Shown here in pieces: positions 6,957 through 16,400 of a stretch of DNA of 40,477 nt. Each line of letters starts with the position of its first letter. Within the stretch, counting starts at the first letter, position 1. The notes under the pieces were generated by a model. It saw nothing but the letters and a program-made list of their open reading frames with translations, was not told the origin of the DNA and did not search any database. The position numbers and the translations under genes are program-made. Source of the stretch: Nitrospirota bacterium (lineage in GTDB: Bacteria > Nitrospirota > Thermodesulfovibrionia > Thermodesulfovibrionales > UBA6898); the NCBI GenBank assembly GCA_021811105.1, contig JAJZPM010000033.1, positions 1-40,477 on the forward strand. Direction: 5' to 3'.

Positions 6957-7848
6957 GACCGCCTTTTTTCTCTTCAAGCTGGTGGTCAGCGCGCTTTCGC
7001 TTTACATCGTTTTTTCGGAGGCGGGCCCGCGCCAGATCCTGTCGATGATGAGGCGTATCGGGCCCCTTTATTTTTTTACTGCATGTCTCATATATATAGC
7101 GGCGCAGGCGATCTCGACCTTCCGGTGGAAACTCCTCCTTCCGGAGAACTTCACCTTCAGGAAACTTTTTTCCCTGTATATGATCGGCGCCTTCTTCAAC
7201 AGTTTTCTTCCGGGGCTCGTCGGCGGAGACGTGGTGAAGGCCTATTATCTCAACAAGGACGCGAGGAAACTTGGCGTTACCCTCGCCTCCATTTTCATGG
7301 ACCGGTATGTCGGATACGTGGCGCTCATGATCGTGGGTATGGTTTCCTATCCTTTTGCGCTTCGCTATTTCGGGGCGTCGGTCTACAAGTGGGTCATGCC
7401 TGCCATCGTCTGCGCCTTTATCGTGGGGAGCTTTCTTTTCTTCGGCCTCAGGCTGGGAAGGCGGTTCACGACTATGTCCGAGTTCTATGAATATTTCGTT
7501 TTGCTGAAGTCCCGCAAGGTGGTGATCGCAAAGGCGGTCCTGATGTCCCTCTGTGTCCAGATCATGGGTTTTTCCGCGGTCGCCCTCCTCGCCTCGGCCA
7601 TGGGCGAGGACATCCCGATCTTTCTTCTTTTTGTCTTTCTGCCGATTATCATTACGGTGACTACGGTCCCGATCTCGATATCCGGACTCGGGGTGAGGGA
7701 GGGCGCCTTTGTCCTGCTGCTCGGTCTGATCGGGATCAGGCCCGAGTTGGCGACCTCGCTCTCCCTGTCGTGGTTTTTTTCGAGTTTCCTGGGGAGTCTC
7801 CCGGGGCTGGCAGCCTACATCAAACAGACCGGTGGGGCGCGAAGGTGA
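6943..7848 (+). CDS. Flippase-like membrane protein of the LPTM/AglD C-terminal family (UPF0104)
   Basis: A 301-residue protein with about eight membrane segments. It has the family hallmarks FLPGLVGGDVVKAYYL near 85-100 and ISGLGVREGAFV near 245-256. The family includes the flippase-like domain of MprF (lysylphosphatidylglycerol synthase) and membrane halves of some glycosyltransferases. Placed directly after a polyprenyl-phosphate sugar synthase, it may move the lipid-linked sugar across the inner membrane, but that is inferred from context. It starts inside the GT2 gene, and its TGA overlaps a GTG that is the likely start of bioA. Confidence 0.82.
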   Translation: MKINKTAFFLFKLVVSALSLYIVFSEAGPRQILSMMRRIGPLYFFTACLIYIAAQAISTFRWKLLLPENFTFRKLFSLYMIGAFFNSFLPGLVGGDVVKAYYLNKDARKLGVTLASIFMDRYVGYVALMIVGMVSYPFALRYFGASVYKWVMPAIVCAFIVGSFLFFGLRLGRRFTTMSEFYEYFVLLKSRKVVIAKAVLMSLCVQIMGFSAVALLASAMGEDIPIFLLFVFLPIIITVTTVPISISGLGVREGAFVLLLGLIGIRPELATSLSLSWFFSSFLGSLPGLAAYIKQTGGARR

Positions 7849-9311
7849 CCCCTCCGGATCATAACTCCCCCTTTCCCCCTCTTATCTTTTCTCCTCGGCG
7901 AATCCGCCTGAGTGCGGAAAGAGGGGGTGTCCCGAAAGGGCTTCGGGAGGGCGTTACGCGGCAGCTCGAAGAATCCGACAAAAAGTATATCTGGCACCCT
8001 TTTACCCAGATGAAGGAGTGGGTGGGGGAAAAGCCGCTTATCATTGCGGGCGGGGAAGGCTGCCATCTCGTGGATACGGACGGCAACCGCTATCTTGACG
8101 GCGTCTCCTCCCTCTGGGTGAATATCCACGGCCACAGGAAAAAAGAGATCGACGAGGCTATCAAGGCGCAGATCGACAGGGTGTCGCATTCCACGCTCCT
8201 CGGCCTGAGCAACGTGCCGGCGATACAGCTGGCGGAGCGGCTGGTAAAGGTGGTCGGTAGGGGCATGGCATGCCACGCCCCTACAAGGGTCTTTTATTCC
8301 GACAACGGCTCGACCTCAGTCGAGGTGGCCCTCAAGATGGCCTTCCAGTACTGGAAACACAAAGGAGTCGAAGGAAAGAACTGTTTCCTCTCACTGAACA
8401 ACGCCTACCACGGCGATACGATCGGCGCAGTGAGCGTAGGAGGCATCGATGTTTTTCACGCCGCGTTCGGGCCGCTCCTCTTCAGGACGTTCAAGGCGCC
8501 TTCGCCGTACTGCTACCGCTGCGAACTTGCTGCCGAATATCCGGGCTGCGGTCTGGCGTGTCTCGAAAAAATGGAGGACATCCTCAAGGCCCGTCATCAG
8601 GAGATTGCGGCGCTGATCATAGAGCCGCTTGTCCAGGCGGCGGGCGGGATGATCGTCTTTCCGCCGGGATATCTCAAAGGGGCACGCGATCTTTGCTCGA
8701 AGTATGGCGTCCTCTTCGTCGCGGACGAGGTCGCGACCGGATTCGGCCGGACCGGAAAGATGTTTGCCTGCGAGCATGAGTCTGTTGTCCCCGATATAAT
8801 TTGCCTGTCGAAGGGCATCACCGGGGGGTATCTCCCGCTTGCGGTGACGGTCGCAACGGACGAGGTCTACAATGCGTTTCTGGGGGAATTCAGCGAATTG
8901 AAGACCTTCTTCCACGGCCATTCGTATACCGGCAATCCGCTGGGATGCGCGGCCGCCCTGGCCTGTCTCGATATCTTCGAAAAAGAGGGGACTCTGGAGA
9001 AACTGGCCCCCAAAATAAGACTCCTAGAAGAAGGACTCAGGACGTTGTCGGACCTTCCGCACGTGGGAGACGTGAGGAACAAAGGTCTGATGGCCGGCAT
9101 CGAGCTTGTCACGGACAAAAAAACAAAGGAGCCCTATGCCTGGGAAGAAAAGATGGGGTGGCGCGTCTGTTACCGGCTGAAGGAAAAGGGGTTCCTGCTC
9201 AGGCCGCTCGGGAACGTCCTTGTGATCATGCCCCCGCTGAGCATATCAGAAGAAGAGCTCAGCGGGATGCTTGATGCTATTGGAGAGGCGGTAACAGAGT
9301 GCTGCGGATGA
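7845..9311 (+). CDS. bioA: Adenosylmethionine-8-amino-7-oxononanoate aminotransferase (BioA)
   Basis: PLP enzyme of biotin synthesis that transfers an amino group from SAM to 8-amino-7-oxononanoate to give 7,8-diaminopelargonate. Hallmarks: YIWHPFTQMKEW near 48-59, VFYSDNGSTSVEVALKMA after residue 148, and the PLP lysine near 323 in LSKGITGGYLPL. At 488 residues it exceeds the usual 430-455. The only plausible start before the WHPFTQ block is GTG at 7845, which overlaps the previous stop (GTGA) behind GGTGGGG. Codons about 6-38 are encoded by a copy of the 58-bp repeat family, so the N-terminus looks rebuilt by a repeat insertion. A second palindrome (8257-8284) adds about seven residues before VFYSDNG. 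No other biotin gene is visible. Confidence 0.9.
   Translation: MTPPDHNSPFPPLIFSPRRIRLSAERGGVPKGLREGVTRQLEESDKKYIWHPFTQMKEWVGEKPLIIAGGEGCHLVDTDGNRYLDGVSSLWVNIHGHRKKEIDEAIKAQIDRVSHSTLLGLSNVPAIQLAERLVKVVGRGMACHAPTRVFYSDNGSTSVEVALKMAFQYWKHKGVEGKNCFLSLNNAYHGDTIGAVSVGGIDVFHAAFGPLLFRTFKAPSPYCYRCELAAEYPGCGLACLEKMEDILKARHQEIAALIIEPLVQAAGGMIVFPPGYLKGARDLCSKYGVLFVADEVATGFGRTGKMFACEHESVVPDIICLSKGITGGYLPLAVTVATDEVYNAFLGEFSELKTFFHGHSYTGNPLGCAAALACLDIFEKEGTLEKLAPKIRLLEEGLRTLSDLPHVGDVRNKGLMAGIELVTDKKTKEPYAWEEKMGWRVCYRLKEKGFLLRPLGNVLVIMPPLSISEEELSGMLDAIGEAVTECCG
7860..7957 (-). repeat. 58-bp palindromic repeat family, copy 2, enlarged and inside bioA
   Basis: Read on the minus strand this element begins GTAACGCCCTCCCGAAG and ends GGGGGAGTTATG, as do the copies at 1938 and 9329. 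Its centre is enlarged by about 30 bases carrying GGCGAATCCGCC. On the plus strand it stays open through the bioA frame and encodes the unusual proline- and arginine-rich N-terminal extension. Confidence 0.7.
8257..8284. repeat. 28-bp palindrome inserted in frame in bioA
   Basis: GTAGGGGC at 8257-8264 pairs with GCCCCTAC at 8277-8284. The inner bases ATGGCATGCCAC continue the dyad with one mismatch. It encodes a G-R-G-M-A-C-H-A-P-T segment where BioA relatives have only a short linker before VFYSDNG. GTAGGGGC-type palindromes are a familiar kind of dispersed bacterial repeat. Confidence 0.65.
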
Positions 9312-9328
9312 CGGCTTGTGTTTTGATG

Positions 9329-9386
9329 GTAACGCCCCCGCCTTCAGCACCCCCTCTTAAGCTAAGAGGGGGAAGGGGGAGTTATG
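9329..9386 (+). repeat. 58-bp palindromic repeat, copy 3 (intact)
   Basis: The reference copy: GTAACGCCCCCGCC, then CCCCCTCTTAAGC with TAAGAGGGGG as the hairpin, then AAGGGGGAGTTATG. The hairpin plus purine-rich tail resembles the REP-like family elsewhere in the window. The final ATG (9384-9386) is the start codon of the next gene. Confidence 0.8.
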
Positions 9387-9836
9387 AGTAAGAAATCGAT
9401 CGCACTGCTCGCCCTTCTGATCATCTCTCCGGTGATCATCTACTTCCTCTGGCCGTCCGATGAGGCGAGGATCAAGAAACTCTTCAGAGAGGGCACGAAG
9501 GCGGTCGAAGAGAGGAATCCGGAGGAGGTAATGTCGAAGGTCTCGTACAATTATTCCGACGGGCACGGTCTTTCGTACATCACCTTGAAGCAGGCCATCG
9601 AAAGGACGTTCAAAGAGATGTCCGGAATTCAGGTCGAATACGAGATCAAGGGCATAACGATCAGGGAAAAGAGCGCCTCCGCAGAACTCGATTTGCGGAT
9701 CATCGCGACGCACGGCAGCGACACCGGCTATGCGCTCGGGGACGCGGCCAGGCCTGCGCATCTGACTTTTTCGCTCGAAAAGGAGCGGACGAACTGGCTT
9801 GTCACGAAAGTAGAGGGGCTTGGAGTGGAGTACTGA
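9384..9836 (+). CDS. Membrane-anchored NTF2-like protein of unknown function
   Basis: A 150-residue protein with an N-terminal membrane anchor or signal (about residues 5-23, ALLALLIISPVIIYFL) and no lipobox. It is followed by a helix-plus-sheet domain: DEARIKKLFREGTKAVEERNPEE, then GHGLSYITLKQAIERTF, then beta strands. This resembles NTF2/SnoaL-like cone-fold proteins, often scored as nuclear-transport-factor-2-like. No catalytic residues can be assigned. The ribosome-binding site (GGGGGAG) and the ATG are both part of the 58-bp repeat, so expression signals were provided by the repeat. It probably faces the periplasm. Confidence 0.7.
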   Translation: MSKKSIALLALLIISPVIIYFLWPSDEARIKKLFREGTKAVEERNPEEVMSKVSYNYSDGHGLSYITLKQAIERTFKEMSGIQVEYEIKGITIREKSASAELDLRIIATHGSDTGYALGDAARPAHLTFSLEKERTNWLVTKVEGLGVEY

Positions 9837-9867
9837 GATATGAACTTCTACGCATGTTTTGAGGTTC

Positions 9868-9978
9868 CCACCCCCCCTTGGCCCCCCTTATCAGGGGGGG
9901 GAAAGGGGCCGGGGATACGGAGGCTGTGAGGGGGCGGTTCCTCCCTTGATAAGGGGAGGTCAGGAGGGGTTTAAGGGG
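9868..9978. repeat. G/C-run palindromic repeat pair in intergenic gap
   Basis: Two hairpin-like units: CCCCCCTTATCAGGGGGG around 9884-9901, and CTCCCTTGATAAGGGGAG near 9941-9958, each with a purine-rich GGGG tail. The same design as the REP-like units at 28332 and 32762, with TTGATAA in the loop instead of TTTGGCAAA. A short reading frame through this region (9859-10065) is only repeat sequence. The rest of the gap 9837-10161 holds the regulatory sites listed separately. Confidence 0.65.
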
Positions 9979-9982
9979 TTCG

Positions 9983-10004
9983 ACTATGTAACCGGTTACA
10001 TAGT
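9983..10004. promoter_or_regulatory. Perfect 22-bp palindrome, candidate enhancer-binding site
   Basis: ACTATGTAACC followed at once by its exact reverse complement GGTTACATAGT. Its centre lies about 80 bp upstream of the sigma-54 -24 box and about 105 bp upstream of the expected transcription start. That is the usual place for the upstream activator site of a sigma-54 enhancer-binding protein. A second dyad, AGTTC-AGG-GAACT, sits at 10038-10050. Function is inferred from position and symmetry only. Confidence 0.55.
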
Positions 10005-10073
10005 TGGGAAGACAAATACCCAGGTAAGCCGGAGTACAGTTCAGGGAACTACAGTTTATCAATAGGTTAGCGA

Positions 10074-10089
10074 TGGCACTCCCCTTGCA
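10074..10089 (+). promoter_or_regulatory. Sigma-54 (RpoN) promoter of the pilus operon
   Basis: TGGCAC-N5-TTGCA with the invariant GG and GC exactly ten bases apart, a full match to the -24/-12 consensus. The start would be near 10100, leaving about 60 bases to the first gene. A TATAAT at 10130-10135 has no good -35 and may be incidental or a second weak promoter. Confidence 0.75.
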
Positions 10090-10161
10090 ATAAATCCGGT
10101 GCAGCATAGAGATTTTTCCCATATTTTTATATAATAGCGTCGTCTCTGCAAGGAGGGCATA

Positions 10162-10470
10162 ATGAAAATGAAGAAAATCCTTTTGCCGCTGCTGTTGCTT
10201 CTTTCTGCATATGCAGTGGCTCCGGCCTATGACAGAGGGGGCGTCTATATAAACGGCACGATACAGTATCTCTCGGGCGATGAAATCACTATCTCAGGGG
10301 ACACCTACCAAATCGATCCCAATTGCGAGATACTCTTGCAGTACAGAGAAAAAGACGCCCTGCATGTGAAGAAGGCCTCGCGCTGGGACCTGCGGGTAGG
10401 GGAATCGGTATGGGCCAGGAATATGGGCAGGACGCTGCTGCAAATCCAGATTGAGGGGTGGAAGAGATGA
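10162..10470 (+). CDS. Small exported protein heading the pilus-tip operon
   Basis: A 102-residue protein with a clear signal peptide (K-M-K-K start, hydrophobic 7-16, likely cleavage after about residue 20-22, APAYD). The mature part is short and beta-rich (GVYINGTIQYLSGDEITISGD). It resembles the small exported OB-like or beta-barrel proteins that accompany PilY1 in Nitrospirota and Desulfobacterota pilus operons, but I cannot name a family. AAGGAGGGC precedes the ATG at good distance. Its TGA overlaps the ATG of pilY1, so the two are translationally coupled. It may help PilY1 fold or be a tip component. Confidence 0.75.
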   Translation: MKMKKILLPLLLLLSAYAVAPAYDRGGVYINGTIQYLSGDEITISGDTYQIDPNCEILLQYREKDALHVKKASRWDLRVGESVWARNMGRTLLQIQIEGWKR

Positions 10471-13400
10471 AGATCCGGGGAAATAAGACGGCCTTAATCC
10501 TGACCTTTACGCTGCTTGTTGCCTTTTTTGCGGGCCCGTGGACGGCACAGAGGGCAGATGCGGCGATGTCCGATTACTGCGTAACCCCGCCTTTTGTGAC
10601 GCAGAGCGTCCCGCCGCTCGTCATGCTGATCATGGGCCGGGACCATAAAGACTATTATCAGGCGTACAACGACGCCTCGGACCTTGATGGAGACGGCCAG
10701 CTCGACACCACCTACAACCACTCCATCGTCTATTACGGCTATTTTGACCCTGACATGTGCTACACGCACAGCGGCGGCACAGGGTCTAACGACGGATTCT
10801 CTCCCGCGGGGCCGGCAACCGGCAAGTTTTGTACGACAGGCCAGTGGAGCGGCAACATCCTCAACTGGCTTACCATGTCTAAGATGGACGTGATAAGGAA
10901 GGTTTTTTACGGGGGCCACAGGAGCACCGACAGCAATTCATCCGTTGTACTCGAAAGGGCGTTTATCCCCCAGGACGCCCACAGCTGGGGCAAGGAGGTG
11001 ACCGGCAGGCTCTGCTGGGACGGAGGGAGCGTGTATACGAACCAGTGCTCCTCTGACAGCGACTGTAACTCCGGATATACCTGCGTCGACAAGTCGGTGA
11101 ACCTCATCGGCATCGCCGCCGCCTCGGGGCCAACGCAGTGCACCCCCATTCCCAAGGTCTGCTCGAACACCACGAACAAGACGGTCGGTACTATATGCGC
11201 ATCCGACGCCGACTGCACTTCGCCCGAGACCTGCATCGACTCGCCGAAGTTCGGCCAGATGATCCTCGTCCAATATGACCATAGCCCATCCACTAATTAT
11301 CCGGCAACTCATACGGATATGCTCAATTCCTACGAGCCGGGGAACCTGCATTCGGGGTATCCGACCTATATCACTGATTTCAATGCCACCCAGGTCGACC
11401 CTACCAAAAACCATGGCGACAATTTCAACTATCTTGTTATGGCTGATTTCGATGTGACCGGCAATTCAGGCACCTGGCAGTTTGCGGTCGACGGGGACGA
11501 CGCAGTCGAGGTCGAGATAGACGGCGTTGTGGTTGCCAATTTTTACGGGGCACACGGCAGCTGCAACTGTCAGACGCACTTTGGGTCCATTGTTCTTAAC
11601 TCCGCAAACGGCATCAACGGCACGTCGTGGCACAGGCTGATCGCGAGGCATTTCGAAAGGAGCGGCAACGACGGAGTCAAGGTGTGGTATAAGAGGCCGG
11701 GCGATACGAAGTGGTCGATCTTCGGCCAGAAGAATAATCAGTTAAATATCAAGGCCCCGAATATCACCCCCGGAAACGAATGCAACGTCGAGTCCGGCAG
11801 CGGCGCGGGGACCTTCATCGGCGACGGCACGCTGCCTACGACCCCTTTTACGACCGGCAACGCCAAGCGTCACCTCTTCTGCAGCACATCCCTCGGCGAC
11901 GGACCGAGCTATTCCCCGCTGCTCCGGCTACTTACGAACAGGAGCAACAGGATATGGGAGTGGTCGGCAAAGGAAAGGCCTGTCTGCGACAACTCACTGG
12001 GCACCCCGACGGATTACGCGGTGAGGGTGAACGTCTGTACCGCGACCGACGCTGCGGCGAACACAGACTATTTCAAGAAGTACTGCAAGCTCTATCCCGG
12101 TGGAGGCGGAACGTACAAGCCCATAGGGCTTCTCCAGAAATACGGCGAGAGCGACGGCACCAAGGTCTGCTCTAAGCAGTTTACGAAGGCATGCAACACC
12201 AACTCCGACTGTGTAACCGGGGAAGGCATCTGCATGGACAGGGTGAAGATGCTCTTCGGCCTGCTGTCAGGCTCATATGACTACAACCTCTCCGGCGGCG
12301 TCCTCCGTAAAAATGTCTGGTCGATACTCGACGAGACGAACGTCAACGACGGCACGTTCCAGACGTCGGAAAACGTCGAGGGAAATATCATCAATACGCT
12401 GGAGCGGATGAAGGTCGTAGGCTATAGCTACTCCAGTTATTCCTATGATTGCGGCTGGATAGAGACCCGTCAGCCGAACGAAGGGGAATGCAAGATGTGG
12501 GGCAACCCCATAGGCGAGATGATGTACGAGGCAACGCGCTATTTTGCCGATAAAGGGGCTCCCACCGCCGATTTCATGTATCCGAATAATGCCGATGGCG
12601 GGCTTAACCTTTCGAAGCTCGGCGTAAGCAATAAGCCCTGGATAGCGCCCTATGATCAGTATCCCGCCTGTTCGAGACCGTTCATGCTCGTCTTCAGCGA
12701 CATCTCGCCGAGCTACGACTCGGACAAGATCCCGGGATCGTCGTTCAGCAGTTTTACTGGCGACCTTACAGGCCTGAATGCGACGACCGAGGCGAATATC
12801 ATCGGGACATCTGAAGGCCTTGCGAATACGAGCGAATTCATAGGCCAGAACGGCGCGACCACGGACTTTCTCTGCTCTGCCAAGAACATCAGCAACCTCG
12901 GTAATGTAAGGGGACTCTGTCCCTATGAGCCGAACAAACAGGGCAGCTATTATTCCGCCGCTGTCGCGTATTACGCCAAGGAGATGCTGAAGACCTGCAC
13001 GAACAGCCAGACGACGGTCTGCACTTCAGATTCGGACTGCGCAACACCGGCGCCGGCAGGCAAGTGCGTGAGGAAGAACATCAGCACATACTCGGTGGCG
13101 CTTCCTGCGCTCGCGCCTGAACTGACCATGAAGATCGGCGGAAAGAGCGTAAAGTTCATTCCCGCGGGCAAGTCGGTGAGCGGCTGCCTGAATGTCGACC
13201 AGGCGTGCGCAAATAAATGCACATTGAATGTCGATCAGGATTGCGGCGGGATTGCGAACTCAAAGGGCCTTCAGCTCTGCAACTGCAGCAGCACCGCCTT
13301 CTGCCCTTCCAACCAGTTGGTGAATATGTTCGTGGACAGGATCATTTATGATTCGAGCGGCAATGTGACCTACGCCAAGTTCAGGATCAACTTCGAGGAC

Positions 13401-16400
13401 TCGGAACAGGGCGCCGACCACGACATGGACGCGATCGTAACTTATGAAATATCCGTAGACCCCACCGACCCGACGAACAAGATCATCATCTCGCTCTCTT
13501 CCGATTACGCCGCGGGCTGTATCAACCAGGTGCTCGGCTTCGTAATCTCCGGCACTACTGAAGACGGCGTTTACCTGCCTGTAAGGGACGCCGACAGCGC
13601 CTCCGCTGGAACAGGGGCCGGGAGCCTGCCGCTGAACTGGGAGCACACCTTCACGACTACGGGCACTTCTGTTCAGTCTTTGAAAGACCCGTTGTGGTAC
13701 GCGGCTAAATGGGGCGGCTTCGAAGACGCGGACAACGACGCCAGCCCGCCCACGCCGAACCTTCAGTCGGAATGGGACAAAGACAATAACGGCACCCCCG
13801 ACACTTACTTCCTGGCCGTGAACCCCCTTAAGATCGAGGAGCAGCTGGAGGCGGCGTTATTGGCTATACTGAGGCGCGCGTCCTCGGGTACCGCAGCATC
13901 GGTGCTGGCCTCCGGAGAGGGAAGCGGCGCAAACCTCGCGCAGGCGATATTCTATCCCAAGAAGATGTTTGACGCGGCGAATACGGAGCTCAGCTGGATA
14001 GGGACGCTGCAGAACTACTGGTATTACCTGGACCCGTCCCTGAGCAGGAGCACGATAAGGGAAGACACCATCCAGGACAGAAAAATGAAACTGGACGAGG
14101 ATTATATCGTGAATTTCTTCTTCGACGATGCCGAGCAGAGGACCAAGGCCAGACGCAATCAGGGTGATGCGCAGGGCAACATCGGGGCACAGCAGCCTAC
14201 CGTGTATATCGAGAACCTGAAGAACCTCTGGGAGGCCGGTCTCCAGTTATGGAATACCCCGGCCGCTTCGAGGACAATTTACACGAACTGCGGGCTAACC
14301 GGCGGCACCTGTATCTCGGGCACCGGACTGCTCGATTTTTCAACAGCCAACAAGACGACATTGCGGCCCTATCTGAACGCGGCGAGCGATGCCGAGGCAG
14401 AGGCGGTGATCCGGTATACGAGGGGTGAAGACACCCCGTTCAATCCGGCGATCGCCGGGTTCACCCCGGATTACCGGTCCAGGACGACTGCGATCGACCT
14501 GAACGGCGACAATCAGATCTCCGGCGCGGCTGAATCGCCGAAGGTCTGGAAACTTGGCGACATCGTGAACTCGACGCCGAGGATCGTGTCGTGGATACCG
14601 GTGGACAAATACGACCAAACGTATAACGATTCGACATATAAGGAGTTCGTCAGTACGTCTTCGTACAAAAAGAGGGGAACTATCATTACCGGCGCCAATG
14701 ACGGCATGCTCCATGCGTTCAAACTCGGGTTGTTCCAGCTCAATAACGACAATACGTCTTTGAAGGCGGTGCTGTGTGACGATGCGAACGGAAACGGGGT
14801 CTGCGACGACGGAGTGCCCGCGACAGACACGCTCGGCACTGAACAGTGGGCGTTCATACCCGGACAGACCCTTCCCTACCTGAAGTATCTCGCGGACAAA
14901 GATTACTGTCACATCTATTCTGTTGATGCTACGCCCTTTATCGTAGATGCGAGCGTAGGGATCCCTTCCGCCTGCACAGAGACGGACTACTGGAAATGCG
15001 CGAAGACGGCGGACAGCTGGCGGACGATCCTTATCGGCAGCATGAGATACGGCGCGGCCTGCAGGAAGACAGGCTCGGGATGCAGCAACTGCGTGAATAC
15101 CCCCATCACGGACCCTGCCGACAATACCAAGGGGCTCGGCTTTTCCTCTTATTTCGCGCTGGACATTACCGACCCGACCGCGCCGAAGAAGCTCTGGGAG
15201 TTTACCGATCCGACCCTCGGGTTCTCGACTTCCGGCCCCGCCGTTCTGAAAATAAAGGCTCGCACGGCATCAGGTTCTGTCAGCATTCCTGACGACAACA
15301 AGAACGGCAGATGGTTCGTTGTCCTGGCGTCGGGGCCCACGGGGCCGATCGATACCGGGGCCCATCAGTTTATGGGAACATCGGACCAGCCCCTCTCCCT
15401 TTTCATCCTCGATCTGAAAACCGGGGTCCTTGCAACCCCAAAGATCACCATGGACGGGACCAACGGCACCCCCAACCTCCCCAATGCTTTCTCCGGCTCC
15501 CTCGTGAATGGAAACATCGACTTCGATCATGACTACCAGGATGATGCCGTATACTTCGGCTACACAAAACTGGACAGCGCGCCCAATACATGGACGCAGG
15601 GAGGCATTCTCAGGCTCCTTACAAAGGAGGACCTGAACGGCGCCGATGTTTCGGCTACCGGAAATACCGCGTTGAACCCGGCCAACTGGCAGATCAGCAC
15701 GGCGATAGACGATATCGGCTCAGTTTCGGCAGCGGTCGTCGCGAGCGGCTTTATCCCGACCGGGGCCTCGTGGCCTGCCTCAGGCTGGCTGTTCTTTGGG
15801 TCAGGGAGATACTTCTATAAGGGGGACGACAACAGCACTCAGCGCATGCTCTTCGGCATGAAGGACCCGTGCTTCAGCAAGTTTGTCAAGAATGCGAGCC
15901 CCCCCTATCTGTTAGCCGACACCGTATGCAGCGCCACGGACCAATATGCGCTGTCGGAACTTGACAATACCACGATTGATGTCCATGGGCCGTCTGTGAC
16001 GAACGGCTGGTACGTGAAACTCGAAAGTCCGACCAATACCGAGACGAACAATATCGAAGGCACGACGATGAATGTCACTTCCACGGCAGAGCGCCTGATT
16101 ACCGACCCTCTGGTGACCCCGAGCGGCGCGGTCTTTTTCACTACCTTCGAGCCGAGTGCGGACATCTGCCAGTATGGCGGAAACAGCTTCCTCTGGGCGC
16201 TGAAATGGGACACCGGCAGTTCCGCGGCCGCGGCCGGCATCTTGCAGGGCCAGGCGTTTCTCCAGGTCTCTACCGGACAGATCACGAACATCGATCTCGG
16301 GTCTGCCTTCGTTTCCAAAATAGCGATACAGCACGACCCGCCGCCGCTCCGGCCGCCGCCGCCTACTTTCACTCCCGGGCCGGAATCGGCAGGAAGACGG

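Noticed and set aside
5964-6977. Minus-strand frame of 337 codons across the GT2 gene
   Set aside because: Antisense shadow; His/Asp-rich composition typical of a mirrored frame.
9859-10065. Short plus-strand reading frame of 68 codons
   Set aside because: It consists of the G/C-run repeats and the 22-bp palindrome; no protein-like composition.
10130-10135. Sigma-70 TATAAT as main promoter of the pilus operon
   Set aside because: No -35 box at proper distance; the sigma-54 match 40 bases upstream is much stronger.
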